Below, piece by piece: positions 15,500 through 23,905 of a DNA stretch of 33,115 nt. The translations under genes and the position numbers were made by a program. The notes beneath the pieces were generated by a model. It searched no databases and was not told where the DNA came from. It saw only the letters and a list, made by a program, of their open reading frames with translations. The DNA comes from Actinomycetota bacterium (GTDB lineage Bacteria > Actinomycetota > Actinomycetes > Streptosporangiales > Streptosporangiaceae), in the NCBI GenBank assembly GCA_027314595.1, contig DAHVAN010000445.1:1-33115 (forward strand). Direction: 5' to 3'. The first letter of the stretch is position 1. Each line of letters opens with the position of its first letter.

Positions 15500-16219
15500 T
15501 CATCCGGATCGCGATCCTGAGATCGCGATCAGCGCCGCGGGATCGGTGATCACCACCTGCCGGTAACCGGTCTCCACGACGCCGTCCTTGCGAAGTTGCC
15601 GCAGCGCCTTATGCACCGACGGCTCCGAGGCTCCTACCATCGCCGCAAGATCAGGTTGAGTGAGCGTGTAGTGGAACTTGATGCCATTCGGAGTTCGCGT
15701 GCCATAAAGGCAGCCCAGTTCGCTCAGCACCCGGGCTAGGCGTGCGAGCACGGGAAGGCCGCTGAAATCGATCCTGCGCCGGGTGGCCCAGCGCAGTTCG
15801 CCTGACAGGGCCCGGCTGACGGCGACGTTGGCGTCTGGGTTGCGGTCAAGGAACCGCAGAAACGCACGCTGGCTTACCACCCGCGCCGCGGTCACGCCGG
15901 CGCTGATCACGGTGGCCGAGCGAGGCTGGTTGTCAAGCGCCGCCTGCTCACCGACCAGGTCTCCGCCGATGCGCAGCGACAATAGCGCGTACCCACCTTC
16001 CTCGGTCGTGCCGACGACCTTGACCCAGCCGTCGATCAGAGCCATGACATCGGTGGTGGCATCGCCTTCCAGAATCAGGACGCTGTCCGGCAGGTACTCC
16101 CGCAATGTCCCGAGGCTTAGCAATTCCTCCAGCGTACTCTCGCCCAGCATGCCGAGAAAAGTCTGCTGCGGCCATCTTGCCGGCCTGGGTTCCAATCGCC
16201 CGGCGTTCCCTCGGTCCAT
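15500..16219 (-). CDS. Crp/Fnr-family transcriptional regulator
   Basis: A 239-residue regulator. The first about 130 residues form a cyclic-nucleotide-binding-type beta-roll (SVLILEGDATTDVMALIDGWVKVV, GGDLVGEQAALDNQPRSATVIS). The long dimer helix follows, then a winged helix with recognition segment LTQPDLAAMVGASEPSVHKALRQL. No cysteine cluster for an iron-sulfur centre is seen, so it is CRP-like rather than oxygen-sensing FNR. ATG 16219 has a strong GGGGGAG ribosome site; the in-frame ATG 24 bp upstream does not. It is divergent from the Pycsar-like operon 460 bp away, so it may control it, but this is unproven. The last codons contain two copies of the palindrome GATCGCGATC (15507-15516 and 15521-15530). 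Confidence 0.88.
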   Translation of the reverse strand: MDRGNAGRLEPRPARWPQQTFLGMLGESTLEELLSLGTLREYLPDSVLILEGDATTDVMALIDGWVKVVGTTEEGGYALLSLRIGGDLVGEQAALDNQPRSATVISAGVTAARVVSQRAFLRFLDRNPDANVAVSRALSGELRWATRRRIDFSGLPVLARLARVLSELGCLYGTRTPNGIKFHYTLTQPDLAAMVGASEPSVHKALRQLRKDGVVETGYRQVVITDPAALIAISGSRSG

Positions 16220-16680
16220 GTTCGTCTCCCCCGGTACGCCCATCGAGAAAATATCTTATCGATATAGAACGCCACGGCGATACCGTTTTCCTCGATTGTC
16301 TATGAGAAAGACGCAAGGTGTCAGGTGTTACTGGCCGCGAAATATGGGTCGAAATGTGACCTGAATGCCGTACTGTGACGGGGTTCCGCGGGTGCCACCG
16401 GGATTGACTGGACGCGGTGGTACGGCAAGGGAGGACGCCGTGGCGGGACACGCCGGTATGAGCGCGCCGGGACGATGGCGCGGTTGCGCTGGCTGCGGCA
16501 ACCGGATCCGGCCGGGCCTTGGGTCCTTTAGCCAGTGCCGGGTGACCGATCGCGAGGCGGTGAACGCCGGGCAGGCCACCTTGAGCAGTACGGATTTCGC
16601 GCAACCGTCGAACCCGCCGGCACAGGCTCATGGCCTGAAGACGTACTCGCAAGGCGGTCTGTGACCATGGAGCCGCATCT
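16220..16680. promoter_or_regulatory. Divergent intergenic region between Crp/Fnr gene and Pycsar operon
   Basis: The first 100 bp are AT-rich (around 16245-16310) and probably hold the regulator's promoter. TGTGAC, a CRP-like half-site sequence, occurs at 16355-16360 and 16374-16379, as direct copies 19 bp apart. A 99-codon plus-strand frame (16365-16664) lacks a ribosome site, family character and normal codon bias, and is not called. The Pycsar operon promoter should lie here but no clear -35/-10 pair was identified. Confidence 0.4.
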
Positions 16681-17262
16681 ATGATTTCGCTCAGCCCTCG
16701 CCGGGCGGCCCGTCACGGGGGCGGGCCGTCCGGGAAATCGTCAGCGGGCCATGACCAGGTGACCGAATTCGCCTGGCGCGTCCACGGGGCGCAGGCGTCC
16801 TGGGCCAACAACGCGGATGTGAAGGCGTCGATTCTGCTGGCCCTGGAAGGCGGAGCGCTGTATGCGGTCATCTCCGCGCTCGGTGCCGGGGGCATTCTCG
16901 CCAGATCTGGCAGCCGACTGTATCCCGTCTTCGCCGCGATCGGGATCTCCGCCCTGCTGCTGGCGATAATCTCGGCGGCCATCGCCGTCTTTCCGAGGCT
17001 GGGCCAGAAAGACAGGGGTCGCGCGGGTCGCGGCCATGGCCCGCAAGTCATCTACTTCGGTGCTCTTCGCCGCTGGAATACGACGGAGCTGGTCAGTTAT
17101 ATCGCCGGGCTGGCTGAAGGCGAGGAACTCGATATGCTCAGCCAGCAGCTGACAGAAATGGCAAGGCACAACTGGGCGAAACATCGCTGGGTGCAGCTTT
17201 CGCTCATTTTGTCGCTCACGGGGATTCTCATCATCGCCGTCACCGCCGCGACCGCGCTGTGA
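16681..17262 (+). CDS. PycTM-like Pycsar effector (three-helix membrane protein)
   Basis: A 193-residue membrane protein matching the Pycsar effector family (PF18967, formerly DUF5706). Family features are WANNADVKASILLALEGG leading into TM1, a TM2 hairpin partner (LYPVFAAIGISALLLAIISA), the cytoplasmic VIYFGALRRWNTTELVSYIAGL segment, a helix (LDMLSQQLTEMARHNWAKHRW) and TM3 (VQLSLILSLTGILIIAVTAAT). In known systems such effectors respond to cyclic UMP/CMP made on phage infection and damage the inner membrane, stopping phage spread. Here a class III cyclase is encoded two genes downstream in the same direction. ATG 16681 is preceded by GGAG. The unusual feature is the large extra gene between effector and cyclase. 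Confidence 0.82.
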   Translation: MISLSPRRAARHGGGPSGKSSAGHDQVTEFAWRVHGAQASWANNADVKASILLALEGGALYAVISALGAGGILARSGSRLYPVFAAIGISALLLAIISAAIAVFPRLGQKDRGRAGRGHGPQVIYFGALRRWNTTELVSYIAGLAEGEELDMLSQQLTEMARHNWAKHRWVQLSLILSLTGILIIAVTAATAL

Positions 17263-17325
17263 GGCTCGCGTGATTCGCGGCGACCCATCCTGAGTCGATA
17301 TTTGCAGCGCAGAGCGGAGGCTCTC

Positions 17326-19290
17326 GTGAGCAACATGCAAATGACGTGTACAAACACCGAGTGCGTCGGCGCGGTGCAGCCCTGGGACCGGTACTGCCGT
17401 AAATGCGGGACAAAGGTGCTTAACGTGCGTGGTGCCGCGCCGCCGCCGGAGACAGTCGCGGCCGCGCCGCCGCAACAGGAGCCCTTCTTCTCCCATGCGC
17501 CCCGTCGTACTGCCGGGCCGCTCAGCAGCGCCACGCGTCTTCTGTGCGCGGCGGCATACCTGAACCGCCCGTTCGCCAACCGGGTGATCCGGGAACTGCT
17601 GGCGACACGCAGGGCCGTGGCGCCCTCGGTCAACTTCGACGTGGGGCCAGTGCTCAGGCACTGTCTTCGGGCCAGGAGGAACATCCTCATCAGGGATGTC
17701 GTACTCGTGATCATCGTGGCGGCGGGCCTGATCATCAAGGCGGGCTCGACGCTGCTTTTCCTGCTCTTCGCACTGGGGCTAAGCCTGCTGCCCAGGGTCG
17801 GCCGCAGGCGCCGCGGACTCATGGGCAGGTTGGGGCTCGTGGCCGGCACCGCGGCCGGGGTCGCTTTCGCCCTCGCGCTGCTGTCTTTCCTGGTTTTCGG
17901 GGGATCCGGTTCGTTCCTTGGTTGGCCCAACTCACTCCTCGGCAGGCTTCCCGGGCTGTTCAGGACCGGTGGTTGGCCGTTCGCGACGGAGAGTCCACTG
18001 GGCTACTCAGCTGGAGCGGGCATCGTGTTCCCCGGCATACTCCTGCTGGCCGCCGCGCTGGTCACAGAATTCGCCTACCTGACCAGCACCTTCCGGACAC
18101 TGCAGGAGGGTTTGCGAGGCGGAACTGAGGCGCCCCGCGCCGTGTCCGGGGCGGCGGAAGAACGCATCGCGCTGGTCGAGGGTGCCCAGTGCGGCAACGT
18201 CACCCTGCACGGCGGATGGTTTCCGTTCATCGGCGCGGGGCATCAGACGGAGGTCCACTGGTCGATCGCGATCCCGTTGCGCCGTAAAGACCCCGGCCGC
18301 GTGGAACCCGTCAGCCAGCTTCTCGGGGAACGACCACTGGACGGCGATCACGACCACATCGGCGAGCACGTTGCGATCGACCCGGTGGACTTGCACCGGC
18401 GGGTCCGCGAGCGCCTGCTGTCGCTGAACGACCAGGCTCTCCCGGTGAACGAGCGGATCGCCGGGTTGTCGGTGTCCGACCGCGTGGTGGGATCGGGACT
18501 GCTGTGCCGCGGTAACCCGCTGCTCGACCCGGACCTGAAGACGCCGTACTCGCACGCGTCGCGGGAGGCCGTCGAAGCGCTTATCCGTCACCCGCAGGCC
18601 AGGCTGCGCTACTACCTGCAGGTGTCGGTGAGCGACGAGGGTCCTCCCGTCATGAGCCGCGGCCGGAAGGTGATCGACGGCGTGGACCAGGAGGTCGCGG
18701 TCTCGGCGTTCGTCTACGCCGCGGTCGAGGGGCGCATGTTCTACCTCCAGTTCGTCCTGACGGCGCTGCTGCCGATCGACGATGCCTACCGGGTCATCAA
18801 GGCCAAGTACGGAAGATCATTGGCCGGGAGGCTCACGTTCTCGATGAAGCGCCTGTTCGGTTCGGTCATCTTCGCTCCGGCCGGACTATTGAATGCGTTC
18901 CGGCTGTGGCGCACCGAACGGCGGGTGGCGAAACGGTACCTGTCATGCATCGACGACTTCGATTTCTCGGCCGCGATCAGCGTCCGGCAGCTGGGAGCCG
19001 CCCCCTGGTTCGGCAGGTACATCGAAGAGCTCGATGTGGAGAAGTACAACATGATGATCTCGCGCGTGCTGCTGGATGCCGTAACGGAATACCTCGACTC
19101 TAAAGGCGTGGACACGTCCTCGTTCGAGAGCCGCGCGCAAAACATCATCAACGGCGACATCAATTATATTCGCGAGAGCCACGGCCGGGTCGACCAGTTT
19201 GGCGGCCGCGGAAACACGCACAAGCCATCACCTGATCCGGCTGGGCGCAGTCAAAGAAAATCCAGATATGGTAACGAGGTATCGGGATGA
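17326..19290 (+). CDS. Zinc-ribbon multi-pass membrane protein, unknown third component of the Pycsar-like operon
   Basis: A 654-residue protein I do not recognise. It begins with a zinc ribbon (Cys8, Cys13, Cys24, Cys27: CTNTEC...YCRKC), a Pro/Ala linker, then about four to five hydrophobic helices between residues 125 and 270 (VVLVIIVAAGLIIKAG, LLFLLFALGLSLL, VAGTAAGVAFALALLSFLVF, IVFPGILLLAAALVTEFAYL). The remaining about 370 residues form a cytoplasmic-looking domain with one further hydrophobic stretch. Residues 611-631 (DINYI...QFGGRGNT) closely match residues 3-23 of the next protein. GTG 17326 is chosen over TTG 17302 because GGAGG lies 5 nt upstream. The stop overlaps the cyclase ATG (ATGA), so the two are coupled and probably made in fixed ratio. 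It may anchor or regulate the cyclase, or be a second effector. Confidence 0.75.
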   Translation: MSNMQMTCTNTECVGAVQPWDRYCRKCGTKVLNVRGAAPPPETVAAAPPQQEPFFSHAPRRTAGPLSSATRLLCAAAYLNRPFANRVIRELLATRRAVAPSVNFDVGPVLRHCLRARRNILIRDVVLVIIVAAGLIIKAGSTLLFLLFALGLSLLPRVGRRRRGLMGRLGLVAGTAAGVAFALALLSFLVFGGSGSFLGWPNSLLGRLPGLFRTGGWPFATESPLGYSAGAGIVFPGILLLAAALVTEFAYLTSTFRTLQEGLRGGTEAPRAVSGAAEERIALVEGAQCGNVTLHGGWFPFIGAGHQTEVHWSIAIPLRRKDPGRVEPVSQLLGERPLDGDHDHIGEHVAIDPVDLHRRVRERLLSLNDQALPVNERIAGLSVSDRVVGSGLLCRGNPLLDPDLKTPYSHASREAVEALIRHPQARLRYYLQVSVSDEGPPVMSRGRKVIDGVDQEVAVSAFVYAAVEGRMFYLQFVLTALLPIDDAYRVIKAKYGRSLAGRLTFSMKRLFGSVIFAPAGLLNAFRLWRTERRVAKRYLSCIDDFDFSAAISVRQLGAAPWFGRYIEELDVEKYNMMISRVLLDAVTEYLDSKGVDTSSFESRAQNIINGDINYIRESHGRVDQFGGRGNTHKPSPDPAGRSQRKSRYGNEVSG

Positions 19291-20006
19291 GCGATTATAA
19301 CTATATCGGGAATAATTCGGGTACGATAGGCCAGTTCGGCGGGCGCGGGAACACGTATAGCGCCGCGCCCGAGCCCGCGGAGCCGGGGGTCCCGGCTGGC
19401 CGTTCGGAACTCGCGTTGTACTCGTTCGCCGACGTCGTCGGTTACAGCCGGCTCAGTGCGCGGCTGCAAAAGCTCAGCCAGGGCAACCTCGTCGGCATTC
19501 TCGACCTCGCCACGGGGGAGGCGGGCGTCCGGCCGGGACTGGTGACGGCACAGGACCAGGGCGACGCGCGACTGCTCGCCTTCCCGGCGGGAACCGATGT
19601 CGCGAAGGTACTGGCGGTCATGCCCCGCTCCTTCAACGACGAGCTTACGGCCCGCAACCGGGACATGGCCGAGCACGCCAGGATGCGCGTGCGACTGGCG
19701 TTCTCCATGGGAGCGAGCATCCGGGGCGAGGCCGGGCTGGTCGGCGCGGCGCCCGTCACGGTCGTGCGGATCGCCAATTCGGCCGTATTCCGGCAGGCGA
19801 TGCGGGCGGCGCCGCTAGCGCAGTGCGGAGTGATGATCGACGACTTCCTGCACGGCGAGTGCGTCCGGCAGGAATTCCGCGCGGACATGGATTCTGACGA
19901 CTACGCTCCCGTCCGTGTCTCGGATCCCGACAAGGGCTTTGAGGCGGCGGCTTGGATGAGGCTGTTCGGGTACTCCGGTCAGCAGGTCAGATCGCTGCTC
20001 GGTTAG
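19287..20006 (+). CDS. Class III nucleotide cyclase, probable Pycsar cyclase (PycC-like)
   Basis: A 239-residue single-domain cyclase. Residues 3-23 are a Gly/Asn-rich tag matching the C-terminus of the upstream protein, followed by a Pro/Ala linker. The catalytic core starts near residue 41. SFADVVGYSRL carries the first metal aspartate (Asp49) and QGDARLLAF the second (Asp93), at the 44-residue spacing of class III cyclases. In the region of the canonical VNxAxRL helix the sequence is PVTVVRIANSA: the transition-state arginine seems kept (Arg160) but the asparagine position is not. Operon position with a PycTM-type effector points to cyclic pyrimidine (cUMP or cCMP) synthesis rather than cAMP; the product cannot be read from sequence. 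Translation is coupled to the preceding gene by ATGA. The codons for the tag are AT-rich compared with the rest of the gene. Confidence 0.8.
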   Translation: MSDYNYIGNNSGTIGQFGGRGNTYSAAPEPAEPGVPAGRSELALYSFADVVGYSRLSARLQKLSQGNLVGILDLATGEAGVRPGLVTAQDQGDARLLAFPAGTDVAKVLAVMPRSFNDELTARNRDMAEHARMRVRLAFSMGASIRGEAGLVGAAPVTVVRIANSAVFRQAMRAAPLAQCGVMIDDFLHGECVRQEFRADMDSDDYAPVRVSDPDKGFEAAAWMRLFGYSGQQVRSLLG

Positions 20007-20225
20007 CCGGGTCGAGGCTCTCGATGGTGGCGCGCCCCAGGCGGCCCCGACGCAGTGGAGGCGAACGGTAACCGGCCCCGGTGCCAGCGCCATCCCCGCG
20101 GCCGGCCGCGAGATGCCCTCGCGGGTCTTACGGAGGCAAAGCGCGCGCTGCATCCCGTGCCCGCGGCGATGGCGCTGTACCCTGGCCGGACATAGCCGGG
20201 CAAACAACGATGGGAGGTCACCCAA

Positions 20226-20726
20226 TTGTCGGCAGAAGACACAGCGCCGGCGGACGGCGGCGAGGGCCTGGGCGCGCTGATCGGCCCGGTACACGACCTC
20301 GCGGATGAGCAGCCGCGGTCGCGCATCGACCGGATCCTGCAGTGGGTTCCCCGCGTGCTGTCGAGCAAGCCGCACGTGCTGGTGCTGTTGGGCCTGGGCG
20401 TTTACCTCATCGTGCTGCCGCTTGTCGGTGTCCACGTGAGTGCGAACGCCGAGCTGATCGGCGGCAACTACACCAATGTCACCAGCGACATCGGCGCGTG
20501 CATCGCCGCGGGCGGCACGCTGCACCTGGTAGCCCAGAGCCGTAAGCACCGCAAGGTCGAAGAGGAGCGGCTCAGGCTCGCCCGGGACACGCACCGCCTC
20601 CTGCACTATGTCTACGGCGACGCCGCCAGGCAGCTCGGTCACCTCGTCACGGCCGCCGCGCCGGGCCACGACCAGCCGCCGTTCGGCGGTGACGGCAGGC
20701 AGGGACAGGGAAGCGACGCTACATAG
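20226..20726 (+). CDS. Small two-helix membrane protein, unknown
   Basis: A 166-residue protein with an acidic N-terminus, two hydrophobic segments (VLVLLGLGVYLIVLPLVGV near residues 55-75, and DIGACIAAGGTLHLVA near 97-112), then a charged helix (RKHRKVEEERLRLARDTHR) and a Gly-rich tail. I do not recognise the family. The two-helix plus cytoplasmic coil layout recalls small defence effectors such as SLATT proteins, but no signature is seen. TTG 20226 is the start because GGGAGGT lies 5-6 nt upstream. It is 219 bp after the cyclase and may have its own promoter, so membership in the Pycsar-like operon is uncertain. A hairpin terminator overlaps its stop. Confidence 0.6.
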   Translation: MSAEDTAPADGGEGLGALIGPVHDLADEQPRSRIDRILQWVPRVLSSKPHVLVLLGLGVYLIVLPLVGVHVSANAELIGGNYTNVTSDIGACIAAGGTLHLVAQSRKHRKVEEERLRLARDTHRLLHYVYGDAARQLGHLVTAAAPGHDQPPFGGDGRQGQGSDAT

Positions 20727-20752
20727 CCGGCCGCCAGCGCAGGCGGCCGGCT
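20725..20752. terminator. Bidirectional terminator hairpin between convergent genes
   Basis: Perfect 11-bp arms AGCCGGCCGCC / GGCGGCCGGCT at 20725-20735 and 20742-20752 with loop AGCGCA fill exactly the space between the stop codon of the two-helix protein (+) and that of the MprF-like gene (-). Confidence 0.8.
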
Positions 20753-23356
20753 TCAGCTCGGCGTGCCCGGAACGGCCGGCTCGGCCAGCTTGCCTGCGGG
20801 TGACCCGGCCGGTGGCCTTCGTGTCAGTGCGCGCCGGGTGCGCCTTCTTTCGCGTTGCCGCGCCGGGCCGCGGCCGGTGCGCGGCCAGCGGACCGTGGTA
20901 AGCAGGCGTAGACCCTGCCGGGAGGTGAGGCGGGGCAGGTAGGCGCGGCCGAGCGCGATGGCGATAGGGCCGAGCGCGGCCGGATCCGGGTAAGTCAGGT
21001 ACAGCGGCTCGTAGACCGGCTGGAACTTGTCCTTGAAGTTCCGCAGTGACTGGAAGCCATACGCCGGCTCCATGGTGTTGGCGATCATGTCGAGCGCGCG
21101 CTGCAGCGCGCATGGCTCCTCGCCGCGGTCCAGCCGGGCCAGCGGCGCGCCAGAGAGGCTGACGAAGCGTGCCCCTTCCTGCTGGAAGGTCTGTGCGGCC
21201 GTGGCGATCAGGAACTCCATCACGCCGCGGACCGTGCCGGTGTTCCTGCGCATGAGGTCGAGTGTCCAGCCGACCGGGCGGCCGCTCTCGTAGACGGGCA
21301 TCCAGCTCGTGATGGCGTGCAGCGTGCGGTCAGCGCCCACCGCGATCAGGCAGCGGATGTTGGGGTCGTTGAGCTCGTCCAGCCCGCCCAGCATGAAGTT
21401 CATCTCGGGCAGGCCCTTGTCCGCCATCCATTTCGCGGAGATCTCGTGGATCTGGCCGACGAGTTCACGCGGCATTTCCCGATAGCTCCACCATTCGGCG
21501 GTGATGCCTTCCCTGGCCGCCTTGTTCATCGCGGCCCGCACGCCCTGCCACTTCTTGCCCGCGAATTGCAGGCTTGCCAGGGGGAGCAAGGTGTCCTCGG
21601 CTATGTGCACCGACTTCCAGCCGAGCCGCTGCGTGACGGCGCGGGTCCGCGCCGTCACGCTGTACAGGCAGGGCTGCAGGCCGCGGTGCTCGCAGAATCC
21701 GGCGAACTCCGTGATCGCGGATTCGAAGGCGGCCGGGTCGCCGTATGGTTCGCCAACGGTCAGCGCGACCCCGGCGATCGCCCGGTAAGCGATGGCGGCC
21801 CGCCCGTCCGGGCTGATCCAGTACGCGTTTCCCGGCCACGTCGTCGTGTAAGAAAGCGTCGAGCCGCCGCGGGTGAGGATGGCGCGTGCCCGGTCCGCCG
21901 AGTCCGCGTCGCGATAGGTGCTGGTGTGCAGGAAGAACGCGGTAAGCGCGCCGAGAACCACGATCCAGAACAGCAGGAAGACGCACAGGTAAAGCAGCCG
22001 CCCGACCGGGTCCCTCGGCAGGAAGCGGCTGCTGAACAGCATGCTTGCCAGGAACCGCACCGGCAGGTCCCGCACCGGCATGCCGAACTCCTGACGCGGG
22101 CTGGAGTGGTCCCGCATCAGGTGGCTGAACAGCAGGAACGCGCCGCCGCTCAGGCCCAGCGCGGCGGCCAGCGCGGCCGTCAGCTTCCGGACCGCCCGGG
22201 CGTCAGCGGTCTGGTCGAAGCGGCGGCGGGTGACCAGCAGCACGAGCAGCGTCACCGCCGACAGGAGCATCGCCTCCCTGGCCGGCAAGATCGCCTGTGC
22301 CCTGGCATGGAGCCGGGCAGCGCGAGCGCTGGGGGCGCTCATCCGGCCGACTCCGACCCAGACGCTGATGCCGAGCACGGCCAGGTTGATGACCACCGCG
22401 AGCCACCAGGCCAGGCGGCGTCCGCGGCGCAGCCCGTACGCGCACAGCAGCAGCAGCAGCGCCGTGGCGGCCCGCACAGGCAAGCCTGGGGTGGCGAACA
22501 GCAGGGAGGACAGCGGCAGCGGGCCGTGCGCGCTGGCGACCAGCGCCGCCAGGATGCCCAGTGCCGGCAACGCGACCAGCATGCCGACCAGTACCCGTAC
22601 CTCGTGCTGGGACGCGCGCAGTCCTGCCCATGGCCAGTTGCGGTCGTACGTCAGCGCCACCGCGACGAGGCCGGCCGCCGCGCCGCATGCCAGCGCGACC
22701 TGCTCCAGATGCCCCATGTACACCACGGCGATCGTGATGGCGGCGGTCAGCGCCAGCCGCAGCCGCCACCGCCACAGCGGGGTAAGCGTGCAGCTCAGCG
22801 CGAAACCGACGCCGAGCACGCCAGGCAGGGCGCCCACGGTGCTCTCGCGACTCAAGGTGGCGTTCAACGGCTCGCGCGCCAGTTCGGCCAGCTTGATCAG
22901 CCCGGCGGCCAGCAGGAGACCAGCGGCCTGGCTGACCAGCAGCGTGGTGAAGGTGCGGGTGGTGCCCATCCGGTGTTCGGCCGGGGCGAGGATCAGCAGG
23001 GCCAGCACGGTAACGGCCAGGTAGCCGCCCAGGCTGGATGCCCACAGGCCGGCGCTGAGCGGGGTCCACCAGTAGCCGTGCCCGAGTGAGGGCAAGCCGA
23101 CTGCGACATAGCCGGACAGCCGGCGCGGCGGCCCATGGGTGATGCTGCCGGTCGCCAGCCCGGCGCCCCAGACCGCGGCCAGGAAGCACACCGTGGCCGG
23201 GGCACGGCGGAACAGCCCCCAGGCCAGGCCGGGCAGCGCCAGCAGGCGCCGCGACTCGCCCCGCGGGAACAGGCTGGCGCGCCGTTCCGGCATCGCTGCG
23301 GCACTGTCCTGCAGCTCGGTGCCCGTCCGGTCCGGGCGGTGCAGCACAGCGGTCAT
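20753..23356 (-). CDS. MprF/LysX-like aminoacyl-phosphatidylglycerol synthase
   Basis: An 867-residue membrane enzyme. Roughly the first 440 residues hold many transmembrane helices, including a rhomboid-like block. The C-terminal part is the DUF2156 phosphatidylglycerol lysyltransferase-type catalytic domain (WISPDGRAAIAYRAIAGVAL, GEPYGDP, GRPVGWTLDLMRRN, YGFQSLRNFKDKFQP). Such enzymes transfer an amino acid from aminoacyl-tRNA to phosphatidylglycerol and often flip the product, lowering surface charge and resistance to cationic peptides. The amino acid is not predictable. No lysyl-tRNA synthetase domain is fused, unlike mycobacterial LysX. ATG 23356 has GGAG upstream; a GTG directly before it is an alternative start. 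Confidence 0.85.
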   Translation of the reverse strand: MTAVLHRPDRTGTELQDSAAAMPERRASLFPRGESRRLLALPGLAWGLFRRAPATVCFLAAVWGAGLATGSITHGPPRRLSGYVAVGLPSLGHGYWWTPLSAGLWASSLGGYLAVTVLALLILAPAEHRMGTTRTFTTLLVSQAAGLLLAAGLIKLAELAREPLNATLSRESTVGALPGVLGVGFALSCTLTPLWRWRLRLALTAAITIAVVYMGHLEQVALACGAAAGLVAVALTYDRNWPWAGLRASQHEVRVLVGMLVALPALGILAALVASAHGPLPLSSLLFATPGLPVRAATALLLLLCAYGLRRGRRLAWWLAVVINLAVLGISVWVGVGRMSAPSARAARLHARAQAILPAREAMLLSAVTLLVLLVTRRRFDQTADARAVRKLTAALAAALGLSGGAFLLFSHLMRDHSSPRQEFGMPVRDLPVRFLASMLFSSRFLPRDPVGRLLYLCVFLLFWIVVLGALTAFFLHTSTYRDADSADRARAILTRGGSTLSYTTTWPGNAYWISPDGRAAIAYRAIAGVALTVGEPYGDPAAFESAITEFAGFCEHRGLQPCLYSVTARTRAVTQRLGWKSVHIAEDTLLPLASLQFAGKKWQGVRAAMNKAAREGITAEWWSYREMPRELVGQIHEISAKWMADKGLPEMNFMLGGLDELNDPNIRCLIAVGADRTLHAITSWMPVYESGRPVGWTLDLMRRNTGTVRGVMEFLIATAAQTFQQEGARFVSLSGAPLARLDRGEEPCALQRALDMIANTMEPAYGFQSLRNFKDKFQPVYEPLYLTYPDPAALGPIAIALGRAYLPRLTSRQGLRLLTTVRWPRTGRGPARQRERRRTRRALTRRPPAGSPAGKLAEPAVPGTPS

Positions 23357-23359
23357 CAC

Positions 23360-23905
23360 GCGCGCTCCGTGACGCCCGGCCGACTGGCCAGCCAGGCCTC
23401 GGTGTGCTCCAGTCCGCCGCGTCGGACCTGCCGGTCACGCCAGCGCGGAAAATACACGAACGTCACTTCCATCCATCATGTCGCGCCGAGAGTACCCGGT
23501 CCGGCGCTGAGGCGCATATGCGGTCGTTCGCGCCGCCTCGCAAAACCGAGGCGTTGCCCGGAACCGGGTGAACGCTAGCACGCCGATCGGGTCGAACCGG
23601 GCGAAGACGCGCCGTCTTCTCGACCGCCGAGGCCGCCCCTCGGCACCAGCGACCAGCCGAGCGGACTCATCGCCTCCTTACCCTCGGCAAATTCCCCGCG
23701 CCGCAATCCAATCAGTAAGACGCCCGCACTGTCAGCCTGGTTGCCCGGAAATGGTTTCATCGACGGACAATGTGACGGAGCGCCCGGCAAAGCTAACGGT
23801 CAGTAGCCATGCCGCCCGGTAGCCGCAGCCCGGTAGCCGCCTCGCGGCCGAGTTCTTCCTGTTTTAGGGTCGTCTTTGCCGCGGCGAGCGGCGTTGGCCG
23901 ATGAT
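23360..23905. other. 545-bp intergenic stretch, no convincing gene
   Basis: This lies between the MprF-like gene (-) and the methyltransferase (+), so it holds two divergent promoters. Short frames on both strands (23568-23822 +, 23575-23790 -) lack ribosome sites and family character. I saw no strong hairpin or repeat. Confidence 0.4.

Noticed and set aside
16365..16664. 99-codon plus-strand frame with CAGCGNR
   Set aside because: No ribosome site, mixed codon usage and no family. The two cysteines are not enough for a zinc finger call.
22440..22462. CAG trinucleotide run
   Set aside because: It encodes a leucine run in a transmembrane helix of the MprF-like protein and needs no other explanation.
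21317..23089. 590-codon plus-strand frame opposite the MprF-like gene
   Set aside because: Antisense shadow; the minus strand shows a complete membrane plus DUF2156 protein.
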